Below, in pieces: positions 22,842 through 32,863 of a stretch of 64,000 bases of DNA. The notes under the pieces were generated by a model that ran no database searches, was not told the origin of the DNA, and worked only from the letters and a program-made list of their open reading frames with translations. The position numbers and the translations under genes are program-made. Origin of the DNA: Linnemannia schmuckeri (taxonomy: Eukaryota; Mortierellomycota; Mortierellomycetes; Mortierellales; Mortierellaceae). Location of the stretch: assembly GCA_029449235.1 (NCBI GenBank), contig JANATG010000005.1, positions 1,798,001-1,862,000 of the forward strand, written 5' to 3'. The stretch's first letter is position 1. Every line of letters begins with the position of its first letter.

Positions 22842-23417
22842 ATGTTCTCTTCCACAACGACGTTTCGGTTCATTTTTTCAAGCATGTCAGTTTCTTCAAC
22901 AGTCGAAATCCTTCCCAACATTGGAGAAAAGATACATCTTCTTCTCAGAAAGATCAATAAAGCTAGGGCATCAAACAAGTTAGCGCCATTGGCATCCGAT
23001 AATGCTTCTCTTTCATATTTTCAAAACGCCGTGCTGTGCAGCATCATCATGGCAATGGTTGAAGAACCCACCGTTTTTGACCTCCTGTACATTGGAAAGA
23101 CGGCCGTTGACATCTGGGGACGATTCATAGAGGACACTAGGAAGAACACGTCCTGTGTCAAGAACCTCCCTATGTTGATCGGTTGGGATCCATGGAGGGT
23201 GTACGAGTGGGTAGACTTTGCCCGACCCTTCGACGACCTGAGCAACGCCCGCCTGGATCCTGTCTATAATGAGACTGAATCAAACCTCATTACGGCTTGC
23301 AGACCCTTGTCACTCAACTCGAGCAGTGGAAGAGAGCGTGATCTCTGGGAGATGCCGTACTACCTTCGAGGTCGACTGGTGGAATCAATTGAGGCAGCCA
23401 GCTTTCCACCTATGTAG
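22842..23417 (+). CDS. hypothetical protein, 191 residues
   Basis: A single open frame with natural-looking codon use and composition, beginning MFSSTTTFRF after a CT-rich leader. It includes helical segments (for example IHLLLRKINKARASNK) and the word WDPWRVYEWVDFARPFDD. No signal peptide, membrane helix or known domain is recognised. An internal start at residue 15 (MSVSS) is possible. It sits at the edge of the second repeat island and may be a lineage-restricted gene. Confidence 0.5.
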   Translation: MFSSTTTFRFIFSSMSVSSTVEILPNIGEKIHLLLRKINKARASNKLAPLASDNASLSYFQNAVLCSIIMAMVEEPTVFDLLYIGKTAVDIWGRFIEDTRKNTSCVKNLPMLIGWDPWRVYEWVDFARPFDDLSNARLDPVYNETESNLITACRPLSLNSSSGRERDLWEMPYYLRGRLVESIEAASFPPM

Positions 23418-23950
23418 CCTCTCTTTTTTTTTTATTTGACTATGATGCGTTACTATATTTGAGTGGCGCCAATGACTTTTATCGATATGAATACATGCAA
23501 AAACAAACACAATACTAGTGCTCAGTGGACCAACGCTATCATTTGCTAGTACAACAGACTAGGATATCCTCCTCACGAGAGCATAAAAGTACTCTTACAT
23601 TAGCAAGACCATGGAAAGCATCGCAGGGCGGCTTCGAGACGGCAGTCGCTTCGAAAAGACAGTCGCTTCAAGAAGAAATTCCCCATTAAAAACTTGCAGT
23701 TGCAGGTTAAACCTTCTGTTTTGGTAATTGTTCAAGCGGAAGTCTTTAGTCCGACCGTGCAATGACATGAATGATACAAGAACGGATGAAACTCACAATA
23801 GTTGAAATAAATCTAATTGTCCTCTGCGGCCCTTTGGCTGCCAACGTGAGTGCAGGTGGAAACAGGTTTCATTGGCAAATACCAGACAGGTTGGTGCTGA
23901 AACAGGATAGGGCAATAAGTTTACTGAACTTTATTTCTTTTCCAAATGTC
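23418..23950. other. intergenic, nothing recognised
   Basis: AT-rich with short frames only. Confidence 0.4.
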
Positions 23951-23959
23951 AGTTCGGCC

Positions 23960-24732
23960 GATGAAAGGGTCTAGCACCAGATGATCCAAGCAACAAATCA
24001 ACAATTCGATGGCATGCCGTCTATTACCGCCACTTGGACAAGAGCATGGAGAACCACATGGCTGAGTGAGTGACCGCGACAGGCCTCATCAGAATTAAGG
24101 ACGCTTCCAAAGCCAATCAAGTTATCAAAGACCATTCGTTGTCAGTACCTGTTACAAAGGATATAAGAAGGGAGGCAGTCTTGCAGGATCTGGACTTCGA
24201 GTCTCCCAAGACTGGAGGGTCTCCGGCGCTTCATATCATGATCCGTAGCACCGCTGCCAGGTTTGCACAGGACACTCCTGCGAAGATCTCGCGACGCCAG
24301 GGATCGATATTTGGCCACTCTCAATATATCTCGCCAAGGGCATGGAGACGGTTATGTGCGTTTCATGATACCTTCATATCACTTGGCCTTTGGTGTAGTG
24401 TTCCACTCGTTGGTAGTGAACTATATAAATCGAGAGGACAAGTGCTTCAACCGTCTCGTCAACGAGAAGGCTGCCGACAGGTTTATGGAGATCAAGGACG
24501 ACGTCAAGGAGATCAACATTTGCCGGACGGGGACTTAATTGAAGACAATGATCATAGCCAACGCATTCAAACCTCTCTCAAACGCGTTGCTGTCTCGACC
24601 CTCTTGCAGCACGGACCCGAACAAAACAACCGGGCCATTCACATCACGAAATACGATCCGGGGCGCGTCTATCGTTTTCCTGAATCGCCCACGGCCTCTG
24701 TCGGATCAGGGGCTCTTGCTAATTTCGATTAG
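23960..24732 (+). pseudogene. unrecognised protein with frame shifts
   Basis: Protein-like sequence continues across frames: STIRWHAVYYRHLDKSMEN up to a stop near 24070, then IKDASKANQVIKDHS in the same frame. It moves to a second frame at about 24260-24537 (RDRYLATLNISRQ... DRFMEIKDDVKEIN), and then back to the first frame ending in ITKYDPGRVYRFPESPT and a stop at 24730-24732. No splice pair explains the switches. I see no known domain. This may be a decayed relative of a lineage-specific family. Confidence 0.35.
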
Positions 24733-24783
24733 GCCATCGCCGCCGGCGTCATCTCTTAAGAGGCCTAATAGAAATGGTCGATG

Positions 24784-25023
24784 ACCATGCATAAGTCTCT
24801 GGTCATTTTCATTGGCCTTTTGTCATTTTTTACGTTTTTTCATGTTTTGTTCAGTTCACATCCTCCCATCTCCCATTTTTTTTCTCTTTTTAGAATAACA
24901 TGATTTGTGAAAACAAAGTAAAAATAAATGTGAAGTTCGCGATGAGCAGTAAAAAATACTAAAGATCAAATTGGAAAAAATATGAACGTCGCGTTCTTTT
25001 TTCAATAAAACATGGTGCTACTC
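24784..25023. other. AT-rich spacer before the LINE stack
   Basis: No features beyond T-rich runs. Confidence 0.4.
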
Positions 25024-25676
25024 TTTTTTCGTGCGCAATTTTATTTCTCCAGTAAAAAAACCAAGGTAGGTATTTGATAGTGAAAGGGGCTACATATCAA
25101 ACTCTTCTAAGAGCCATCTACCAGTCGTAGTCCGGTCCACAACCTGGCTCTGCGCAACAATTGCCGCTGCTTCTCGCAGCTTCAATAGAAGAAAATAAAA
25201 CTAAACACGAAGAAAAGGAATTCTTCCCATCCTCTCCATTAATGACAATCCCCTCCTTCCCAACAAACTATCCAACAATCGCTCATCGGCCGTGCGTGGA
25301 TCCATGGACGCTCCAGGGCAGCGCCCATTCTCATGTGTGGCTAGCGAAGCGCCACACGGGCAAAAACCATCTCGGGTGATGTATCCGTATCCCTGACTCC
25401 AGTCACCTCGGGGACCTGTGTACTTGGAGGTCTTGTTCTTGGCAGAGATACCCTGTGTCTGCTCCCATGCGATCGTCGCGGAGCACCAAGGCTTCCATAT
25501 CAACTCCGAAGCCTGCACTTCCAGGTAACCAACAAACTTGTACAAGACCGTCGTGGCGATGGACTGTGGGGTCCGGAAAACCGCGGACCATCCAGTTAAC
25601 ATACTCTTGGGGGTGATACCGCGGAGGAGGTCCGAGACGCTCCACTTGGGATTCTCATCACGATCGGGAGCAGGGC
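25024..25676 (-). mobile_element. LINE fragment A (subfamily II), 5'-truncated
   Basis: Minus-strand LINE 3' end: short poly(A) (T6 at 25024-25029), a ~190-bp 3' untranslated tail, then coding sequence for the last ~155 residues ending MERMGRIPFLRV. The 3' tail (cagtgaaaag-type, collecting a cttcaatagaag word) differs from that of fragments B and D, defining a second subfamily shared with fragment C. Its 5' end at 25676 abuts the poly(A) of fragment B, so B appears to have inserted into it. Confidence 0.8.
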
Positions 25677-26080
25677 TTTTTTTTTTTTTTTTTTTGCACA
25701 CAATTTTATTTCTCTGACAAACAGTACAAAGGAGGCATTTGGAAGTAAAGGGGACTACAGACCAAACTCTTCAGTACACCATCCGCCAGTCACAGTCCGA
25801 CCCGGAGCCTGGCTCTGCGCAACAATTGTCACTGCTCTTCACAGCAAAAACGGAAGACAAAATAAAACTAGATACGAATGAAGGGGATTCTTCCCATCCT
25901 CTCCATCAATGACAATTTCCTCCTTCCCAACAGACTATCCAACAGCCGCTCATCAGCTGTGCGTGGTTCCTTGGTCGCTCCAGGGCAGGTTCGATCCTCA
26001 TGTGTGGCTAGCGAAGCGCCACACGGGCAGAACCCATCACGTGTGATGTAACCGTATCCTCGACTCCAGTCACCTCGGGC
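25677..26080 (-). mobile_element. LINE fragment B (subfamily I), truncated
   Basis: A T19 run (25677-25695) heads the 3' tail of the same subfamily as the insertion at 5.25-5.86 kb, followed by ~70 codons of the ORF 3' end. It stops at cctcgggc (26080), where LINE sequence would normally continue, and the poly(A) of fragment C begins. This is consistent with C inserting into B. Confidence 0.8.
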
Positions 26081-26497
26081 TTTTTTTTTTTTTTTTCGTA
26101 CGCAATTTTATTTCTCCAGTGAAAAGCCCAAGAAAGCCATTCGATAGTGAAAGGAGCTACATACCAAACTCTTCCAAGAGCCATCCACCAGTCGCAGTCC
26201 GGTCCACAACCTGGCTCTGCGCAACAATTGCCGCTGCTCCTCACAGCTTCAATAGAAGAAAATAAAACTAAACACGAAGAAAAGGAATTCTTCCCATCCT
26301 CTCCATTAATGACAATCTCCTCCTTCCCAACAAACTATCCAGCAACCGCTCATCGGCCGCGCGTGGATCCATGGACGCTCCAGGGCAGCGCCCATTCTCA
26401 TGTGTGGCTAGCGAAGCGCCACACGGGCAAAAACCATCTTGGGTGATGTAGCCGTATCCCTGGCTCCAGTCACCTCGGGGACCTGTGTACTTGGAGG
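26081..26497 (-). mobile_element. LINE fragment C (subfamily II), interrupted by D and E
   Basis: T16 (26081-26096), a subfamily II tail and ORF 3' end, broken at 26497. The missing continuation (tcttgttcttg) reappears at 28218-28230 after fragment D and again at 29227-29239 after element E, so C is split into three pieces by two later insertions. Confidence 0.8.
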
Positions 26498-28204
26498 TTT
26501 TTTTTTTTTTTTTTTGTACACAATTTTATTTCTCTGACAAACAGTACAAAGGAGGCATTTGGAAGTAAAGGGGACTACAGACCAAATTCTTCAGTACACC
26601 ATCCGCCAGTCACAGTCCGACCCGAAGCCTGGCTCTGCGCAACAATTGTCGCTGCTCTTCACAGCAAAAACGGAAGAAAAAATAAAACTAGATACGAATA
26701 AAGGGGATTCTTCCCATCCTCTCCATCAGTGACAACTTCCTCCTTCCCAACAGACTATCCAACAGCCGCTCATCAGCTGTGCGTGGTTCCTTGGTCGCTC
26801 CAGGGCAGGTTCGATCCTCATGTATGGCTAGCGAAGCGCCACACGGGCAGAACCCATCATGCGTGATGTAACCGTATCCTCGACTCCAGTCACCTCGGGC
26901 GCCGGTGTATTTGGATGTTTTGTCCTTGGCAGTGATACCTTGCATCTGCTCCCACGCGATCGTCATGGAGCATCGTGGTTTCCAGATCAGTTCTGAGGCC
27001 TGCGTCTCCAGGTAGCCAATAAACTTGTGAAGGACCGTCTTGGCAATGGACTGTGGGGTCTTGAAGGCCGAGGACCACTCAGTCAACATGCTCTTGGGGG
27101 TGATTCCGCGAAGAAGGTCCGAAACGTACCACTTGGGGTTTTCATCACGATCGGGAGCAGGACTACCGCTGTGCACGGCTCGAGCTCCACCGATAGAAGA
27201 GAATCCCCGAATATGATCCGCATCTGAGGGGGACTGCCAGTATATGGGTACTGGCCGTGGTGCTTGACGACCATTGTCAGTTGCTCGCTTGTGTTCACGC
27301 TTCCTGGCGGCATTGTAGCTATTTGTTGCCTGAACGCCCCACTCATCAATCTTGCCCATGGCCTCCTTCCATATCGCAGTGGTTGTCTCAACAGTAGAGG
27401 GGCATCTCCAGACGTGCTCATTGTCCTCCTCCTCCTGCTCACATTGTCGACACAGGCAGGTTGAGTACAAATTAGGCTTCCGAGCCTGCATGGAGTTCAA
27501 TGTTGGCAACATTCCATGCAGCTTCTTGATATGATGTGTTCGTTGGTGGGAGTCCTTGCTGTTGCTGTAGAAGGTGAAGACGGCGCGTCTGTCATGGACA
27601 TGGGCCAAGGTCGAACTCCATTCCACATCGTCAATGTCCGAGATCGCCCTCTTGACCCGTCTTTGTGATATCCAGACTTGATGATGGCGGATTGTCGATT
27701 GTTGTTTAAGGAGCTGTCGCAGATCGATTTCGACAAGCCTGCCATTGCAATGTGCAAAGCTGTTGATGTCCGTCTGCTGAGTGAGATCCACCACCAAAGG
27801 CACCGTAACACTCTGTGCTGCCGCCTTTGCCGCCTGATCCGCTAGCTCATTTCCTTGAATGTTGTTGTGTCCCTTGATCCATACCACTTCGACTTTGCCT
27901 GGCCAAGATTCCACAACCTGCCATAATACTGCCCAGATACCGGCATAAGTGCTCCTGAATCGTTTCCTCGGTAAGGCATCTTGACGATTCTTCACCATAT
28001 GATGATACTGTTCCACCACCGACTGGTTGTCCAGTTTGACCACAATGTTTTGTTCCGGAGGTGCTGACAGGACTGCGGCTAGTAAGCCCATGAGCTCAGA
28101 CTTGGCCGAGGATGCATGACCGTCCGTTCGTCCTTGTACTGTCAGGGGATTGTCCTGAGTAAGGTCCACCACTCCAAAAGCCAGTGACACGTCGGATGTT
28201 CCTG
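26498..28204 (-). mobile_element. LINE fragment D with RNase H domain, 5'-truncated
   Basis: The longest copy: T18 (26498-26515), a 3' tail, and one open frame of about 500 codons (28204-26688) that has no stop up to its 5' truncation. The 13-bp direct repeat gtgtacttggagg at 26485-26497 and 28205-28217 is its target duplication, inside fragment C. The protein starts within an RNase H1-type domain, with the acidic residues in KSELMGLLAAV and VKLDNQSVV and the GHNNIQGNELADQAAKAA block. Next comes a Cys/His segment (CLCRQCEQEEEDNEHVWRCP), then the conserved C-terminus ending MERMGRIPFIRI. Endonuclease and reverse transcriptase parts are absent, so it cannot move by itself. Confidence 0.88.
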
Positions 28205-28230
28205 GTGTACTTGGAGGTCTTGTTCTTGAC

Positions 28231-29218
28231 TTTTTTTTTTTTTTAGTACACGATTTTATTTCTCTAGAAAAAAGTATAAAAGCGCCATTTTGAAGTAAAG
28301 AACTACAAACAAAACTCGCCAGTGCACCATCTTCTAGTCACAGTTCGGTTCTGTTAACACTGACTCTGCGCAACAATCGCCGTCGCTCATCACGACTTCG
28401 ACAGAAGAAAATACAACCGCCATCTAACTAGTTATTGCTCTTCTACTAAACACCTTCATCTGAACAACCAGGAGATAGCGAAAGTACTTTCTTCCTAGTG
28501 TCGTTTTTCAAGTGGACGACGCCACCTTTATCCATGCACTTGTGTGCGTACGCACCAACAAAATAAAATTCTGTTGTCACGCGCCTCCTGAATAGGGGAG
28601 GCTAGCGCAAAAAAAGGGGTTGTCAATGGTGCTTACACACCTGTATGGAAAAAATATTCCCACACACCTCCATGACAAAGAGGCTGGGACTTTGGCCTAA
28701 TGAAACCCACATTGGGAAACTTGGTCTTCGGGCCAGAGACAGTTCCTAAGACACATTGGCGGACGACAATGGACCGCGTGAATATCCATGACCCAAGTTG
28801 TCCCCACTTGGACCCCATGGATGGGGCCTGACCATACACTTCCGTGCTTTGCAAGGTGAGTCATTCCTTGCACCGACCTGGTTAGAGGGCCGGTTCTTGA
28901 ATCCGTCAAATCCGTGGCATATCTCCTTGTGGGTGGGACCAAGGACCTCTCGCCAAGAGGTGGAAAGGCAGACGACCAACTCCATTCGACTGACATTCCG
29001 TGCGGCAATGGGGGAGCGCATCTCTCCAAAAAATTCTCGCAACTCCAGAAAACAACCAGACGTCCTCACAGCGCCAGCCTTGAAACCTCCAAGCTCTCCG
29101 TACATGTGTCCGACCCGGGGTGGTAGGCGCCCTGGCACAGTGCTCAGAGTCCTTGTCAGCAGTGATGGTTGGATGGATGGATAGCCCCGACGTGGGGATG
29201 AAGGTCGGCGTGACTGTT
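28231..29218 (-). mobile_element. chimeric poly(A) retroelement E sharing the LINE tail
   Basis: T14 (28231-28244) is followed by ~180 bp recognisably related to the LINE 3' tail (ctctgcgcaacaat, gaagaaaata words, tttatttctct), but the remaining ~800 bp do not match the LINE ORF 3' end. A 21-bp direct repeat at 28210-28230 and 29219-29239 marks the insertion into fragment C. The body has open minus-strand frames (for example 29138-28746) without recognisable motifs. It could be a diverged LINE family or a non-autonomous element that borrows the LINE machinery through the shared tail. Confidence 0.6.
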
Positions 29219-29244
29219 CTTGGAGGTCTTGTTCTTGACGGAGA

Positions 29245-29360
29245 TTTTTTTTTAAGCAGGCAAAAAAGCGGCAAGATCACGTGTGCGCCATAGGGCAATT
29301 GCTTCTCTAGGTGACATGGACTTATTACTAATAACTCTAAAAAGTACCAATAAATTCTTA
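29245..29360 (-). mobile_element. tRNA-Thr-linked retrosequence, second copy
   Basis: T9 (29245-29253) and ~107 bp that align at roughly three quarters identity with 9823-9933, directly joined to the tRNA-Thr gene. It follows six bases after the right target repeat of element E, still inside LINE fragment C sequence. No right-hand target duplication was found. Confidence 0.45.
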
Positions 29361-29432
29361 GCCTTTGTAGCTCAGTGGCAGAGCGTTCCACTCGTAATGG
29401 AAAGGTCCTCGGATCAATCCCGAGCGGAGGCA
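29361..29432 (+). tRNA. tRNA-Thr (CGT)
   Basis: 72 nt: acceptor GCCTTTG/CGGAGGC (two G-U pairs), anticodon stem TTCCA/TGGAA with loop CTCGTAA giving anticodon CGT (reads ACG, threonine), and T-stem CTCGG/CCGAG. Box A (TAGCTCAGTGG) fits. Box B is GATCAATCC, still within GWTCRANNC, but position 54 is A rather than T. A TTTT at 29437-29440 could terminate transcription. The gene is joined to a dispersed retrosequence on its 5' side, so it may be a mobilised copy. Confidence 0.8.
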
Positions 29433-29495
29433 GATCTTTTGGCCTATTTTAGACTTTTCTTGACTGTGTTTGTGTGTGTTTTTTTTTTTCTTCTT

Positions 29496-30105
29496 GCACC
29501 CTCCACTAGTTTGAAGCACTATCCAATGAATCAAAGTACAAACACGCCGTTTCTTTTGTAATATTCTCTCTGAATACCTTGTCAACGCTTTTTTTGCTTT
29601 TCTTGTCGTTTCTGTTCATAGGATAATATTCTTGGCAACCCGGATTGTTCGCTTTATTTGACAACCCGCCGGCACTTCTGTACAATGTCCCTGCCAGCCC
29701 AACGGACTTAAGTTGATGAAAAGTAAAGTAAATTGGAAGGGGAGTCCCGCATAAAGAGGGATAACAGAAAAGCTTCACGAAGAGGAAGGGAATACCATAA
29801 GAAAATGTCAAAAGAGAAGATTGGGGTTGTTTTACATGGACGGAGTACAGGAATGCAGCGGGTTGTCAAATAAAACGAACAACCTGGGTTGTCGGGTAGA
29901 CAAATCCTTTTTTTGAATATTTTGATCTTTTTTTTCTGCACCTTCCACTTTCCAAGCGCGATATTCCACTCCACTACCGTTGTTTTTTATTACTTTCTTC
30001 AGCTATCCAAGGATTCAAAGCATGAAGGTACCGTTCTTATTTTGCCATGTTCCCTCTGAAGACCTTGTCAGCGCTTTCTGCTTTTCTTGCCGTGCCTATT
30101 CAAAA
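29496..30105. repeat. inverted-repeat element between diverged direct repeats
   Basis: Arms 29636-29683 and 29845-29891 are inverted copies (shared core tttatttgacaacccgc) with ~160 bp between them. Outside the arms, 29496-29621 and 29938-30105 are direct repeats of each other (gcacc.tccact ... gaccttgtcagcgct ... gcttttcttg). There is no coding sequence. It could be a fold-back or MITE-like element inserted into a tandem duplication. Confidence 0.5.
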
Positions 30106-31033
30106 ACATAAATTTTTTGACGCGACATTCTTTTTTTTTATTTGAACTTTTGAATTGTAGAATTGACGATTTCAAGCAACGATGCAGCAATTGTACCACT
30201 TTTTCAATCACTATCAAGTATGTATCTATTATCCACGAATATTTTGTTATTCGGTTCAAAAGAAAATCGGTTGTTAATGCTGGATCGTCGATTCTTCAAC
30301 GCGTCACATCTTGGGTTAATTTTCAACACAGTGATGAAAGGCACGGACCAAGTGATCGTTGATCATCAGGAACTGCGCCTGGTGTGAATTGATGTCTGTC
30401 CGATCATCATTCGCATCAGTGATGAAGCGTGTCTGTAAACCTACTGCAGACCATAATCTGTCAGTTTTTGGTGTCTTCCTCTAGTTTCTCATCCTTATGG
30501 AAAGTTAAACGCAGCAACGGCAAGGGATGCCGGTACAACCGGGAATGAATTCGCCTTTTTGTCAACAGAATGCAACAACCAGAGCACATGTACATTAACT
30601 CAAAGATCACTCGATCATCTGCAGAGTCCACGCGAAGTAAGAACAAGCACGATGAGAACGAGAGGGAACGCGCTTGGGTGTTTTAGGCTGCCGTCGTTCG
30701 GTTGTACGGAGAAATTAGATTTTTTCGAGTCCGATCGATTGAATTTTTGGGCGGCTTCCCCTTTACACCTCCCTTCCGTCGAATCAGTGGGGAGATCGTA
30801 AGGTTTGACTGGTTGACCGACCCCCTGCCCGTTCTGTTTGACCCCACAACGCACAAGTGGACAAAAAAGAACGTCCCGGTTGAACATGAGCCGGACAGGC
30901 CTTGAATCCCTTTTTCTCATTCACTCTCCCTTCTTTTTCTTTTTCTTTTTCTTTCTTCTCTTTTCCTTCTTTCTCTTCTCCACATTCACTCTCCATTCCT
31001 TCACTCCCCCACAACACACACCCTCCGCTCAAC
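30106..31033. other. intergenic, leader of the hydratase gene at its end
   Basis: No gene was seen to about 30900. From 30905 the plus strand is a CT-rich leader (ttcttttt repeats, then cacaacacacac) that leads directly to the ATG at 31034. Confidence 0.45.
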
Positions 31034-32148
31034 ATGTCCGCTCCAGCAGCACAACAGTACAAGGTCGACGTGACCAAAGCCGTCGGCTACCAACCCGCCC
31101 CGCAAAAGGTGGTTTACACCTCTCGCGACTTAATGCTCTACGCCCTTTCCATCGGCGTCAAACAAGACGAACTCAAGTTCCTCTACGAGAACGACGCCCA
31201 CTTTGCCGCCTTCCCCACTTACCCCCTCGTCCTCGGCCTCAAGAAAGACACCCACGGCGTCTCGGTTTACGGCGGTGGTGGGAAGGAGGATGTCCCCGGT
31301 ATCCCTGCCTTTGACCCCAACAAGTTGGTTCATGGTGACCAGTCGATCGAGATCTTCCGCCCTTTGCCTTTGGGTGGGGAGTTTGAGCTTCACACGACTG
31401 TTTCGGGAGTATATGATAAAGGTAAGGGGATGGTGATTGAGAGGACAACCAAGATGGTGGATCCCAAGGAGCCAAACAGGCCCTATTCGTCGATGAAGGG
31501 ATCGGCTTTTGTTCGTGGTTATGGTGGTTGGGGTGGTCCCAAGGGTCCCAAGCAGGATGCTTATGAGCCTCCCAAGGACAAGGCTCCCGATGCCGAGTAC
31601 GAGGACAAGACCAATGACGACCTCGCCATCCTCTACCGCTTGTCCGGGTAAGTTGGCACACTTTTTTTTTTTATTTCATATTTTCTCACACTTGCACCAT
31701 TCAACAGTGATCGCATGTTGCTATCTGAGCACACAATGCAAACATCTAAAAGAGCAACATGTAAAACTAACATCCACCTCCTTCACCCTGCTCTCATACT
31801 CTTAGTGACTATAACCCATTGCACATTGACCCCAAGATCGCTCCTCGCGTTGGGTTCCAAAAGCCCATCCTCCACGGTCTCTGCACCTACGGCCACGCCG
31901 CTCACGCCGTCGTCAAAACCCTCGGCAACTCGGACCCCAATGCCCTCAAATCCATCACCGGCCGCTTCACCGCCCCCGTCTACCCTGGCGACACCCTCGT
32001 CACAAAGATGTGGAAGGTCCCCGCAGAGGGCAAGGATCAGGAAAAGGTCATCTTCCAGGTTATCGCCAAGGAGCGCAACCAGATTGTCATCAATGGCGGT
32101 TGTGCTGTCCTCTGGGCCAACAACAAGGCCCCTCAAAGCAAGCTCTAA
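31034..32148 (+). CDS. peroxisomal (R)-specific enoyl-CoA hydratase 2 (MaoC-like)
   Basis: Two exons, 31034-31647 and 31806-32148; 318 residues. The hydratase-2 signature YRLSGDYNPLHIDP sits across the splice junction with the catalytic Asp/His pair at about 206 and 211, followed by GFQKPILHGLCTYG. The N-terminal half is the degenerate hot-dog repeat seen in eukaryotic hydratase 2. The protein ends in SKL, a canonical PTS1, so it should act in the peroxisome, hydrating trans-2-enoyl-CoA to (3R)-hydroxyacyl-CoA. In most fungi this activity is the C-terminal domain of the multifunctional enzyme Fox2; here it stands alone, without dehydrogenase domains. The start follows the sequence ctcaacATG after a CT-rich leader. 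Confidence 0.95.
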
Positions 32149-32863
32149 AATAGCATATATACTGTATATAGCCCCAATTTTACTGAATATATTGTTATTT
32201 CTTATAAACATCAGAGGTTTTTTTTTATTGCTATTGCCAAAGAAGTCTGAAAGAAAGAATTCAATAGTATTTGTGTGAGAAGGGGAAGAAGAGGAGTGTT
32301 GGGCGATCGTAAAGAGGATGAGAGGAAATTGACAAGTGGGATAAGTCCACTCGCCAAGAGGATAGTCGTTAAAAAGGAGAAAGGTTGTTTTGATACAAGG
32401 AGGGTGGGATATGAGTACATGTACCTGGATCATAATTGACCAGGGTTAGAGCGCGAAAGAAGCAACAAAAAAAAGAACAAGCAAAAACACATAAACATAA
32501 AAAAGGAAGGGTAAACATGCACTACTCAAATAGGGTGGGTGGTCAGAAAGAAGAAGGATAAAGGGGATAAAAAATGTACAGAGGTGGCAGTTTGAGAGGC
32601 ATATAATCATGCCTGGACACAGCCAGACACATAATCGGTCCGGTTGCGCTCAAAGTGAGGAAGGGGTAGAGCAGGCAGTTTCCTTTCAAAAGAATTAAAA
32701 AAAAGTGGTATACAAGCAAAGTGGGGAGGTTGATGGCTCAAGACGCCATGGCGGTTGCAGAAAAGAAGGACCCTGTCCATTAAAAGGTCCTGAACAAGTC
32801 TATTAATTAACAAGAACAAATGTTTTCTAGTTAGTATCCATGTTGACGGCGACAATCAACATC
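32149..32863. other. convergent 3' region
   Basis: The hydratase and bZIP genes end towards each other here. No gene was found between them; AT-rich with short A or T runs. Confidence 0.45.

Noticed and set aside
25024..28204. LINE stack considered as a tandem gene family
   Set aside because: Each copy is headed by poly(A), cut at a different 5' point, and D and E are flanked by target duplications.
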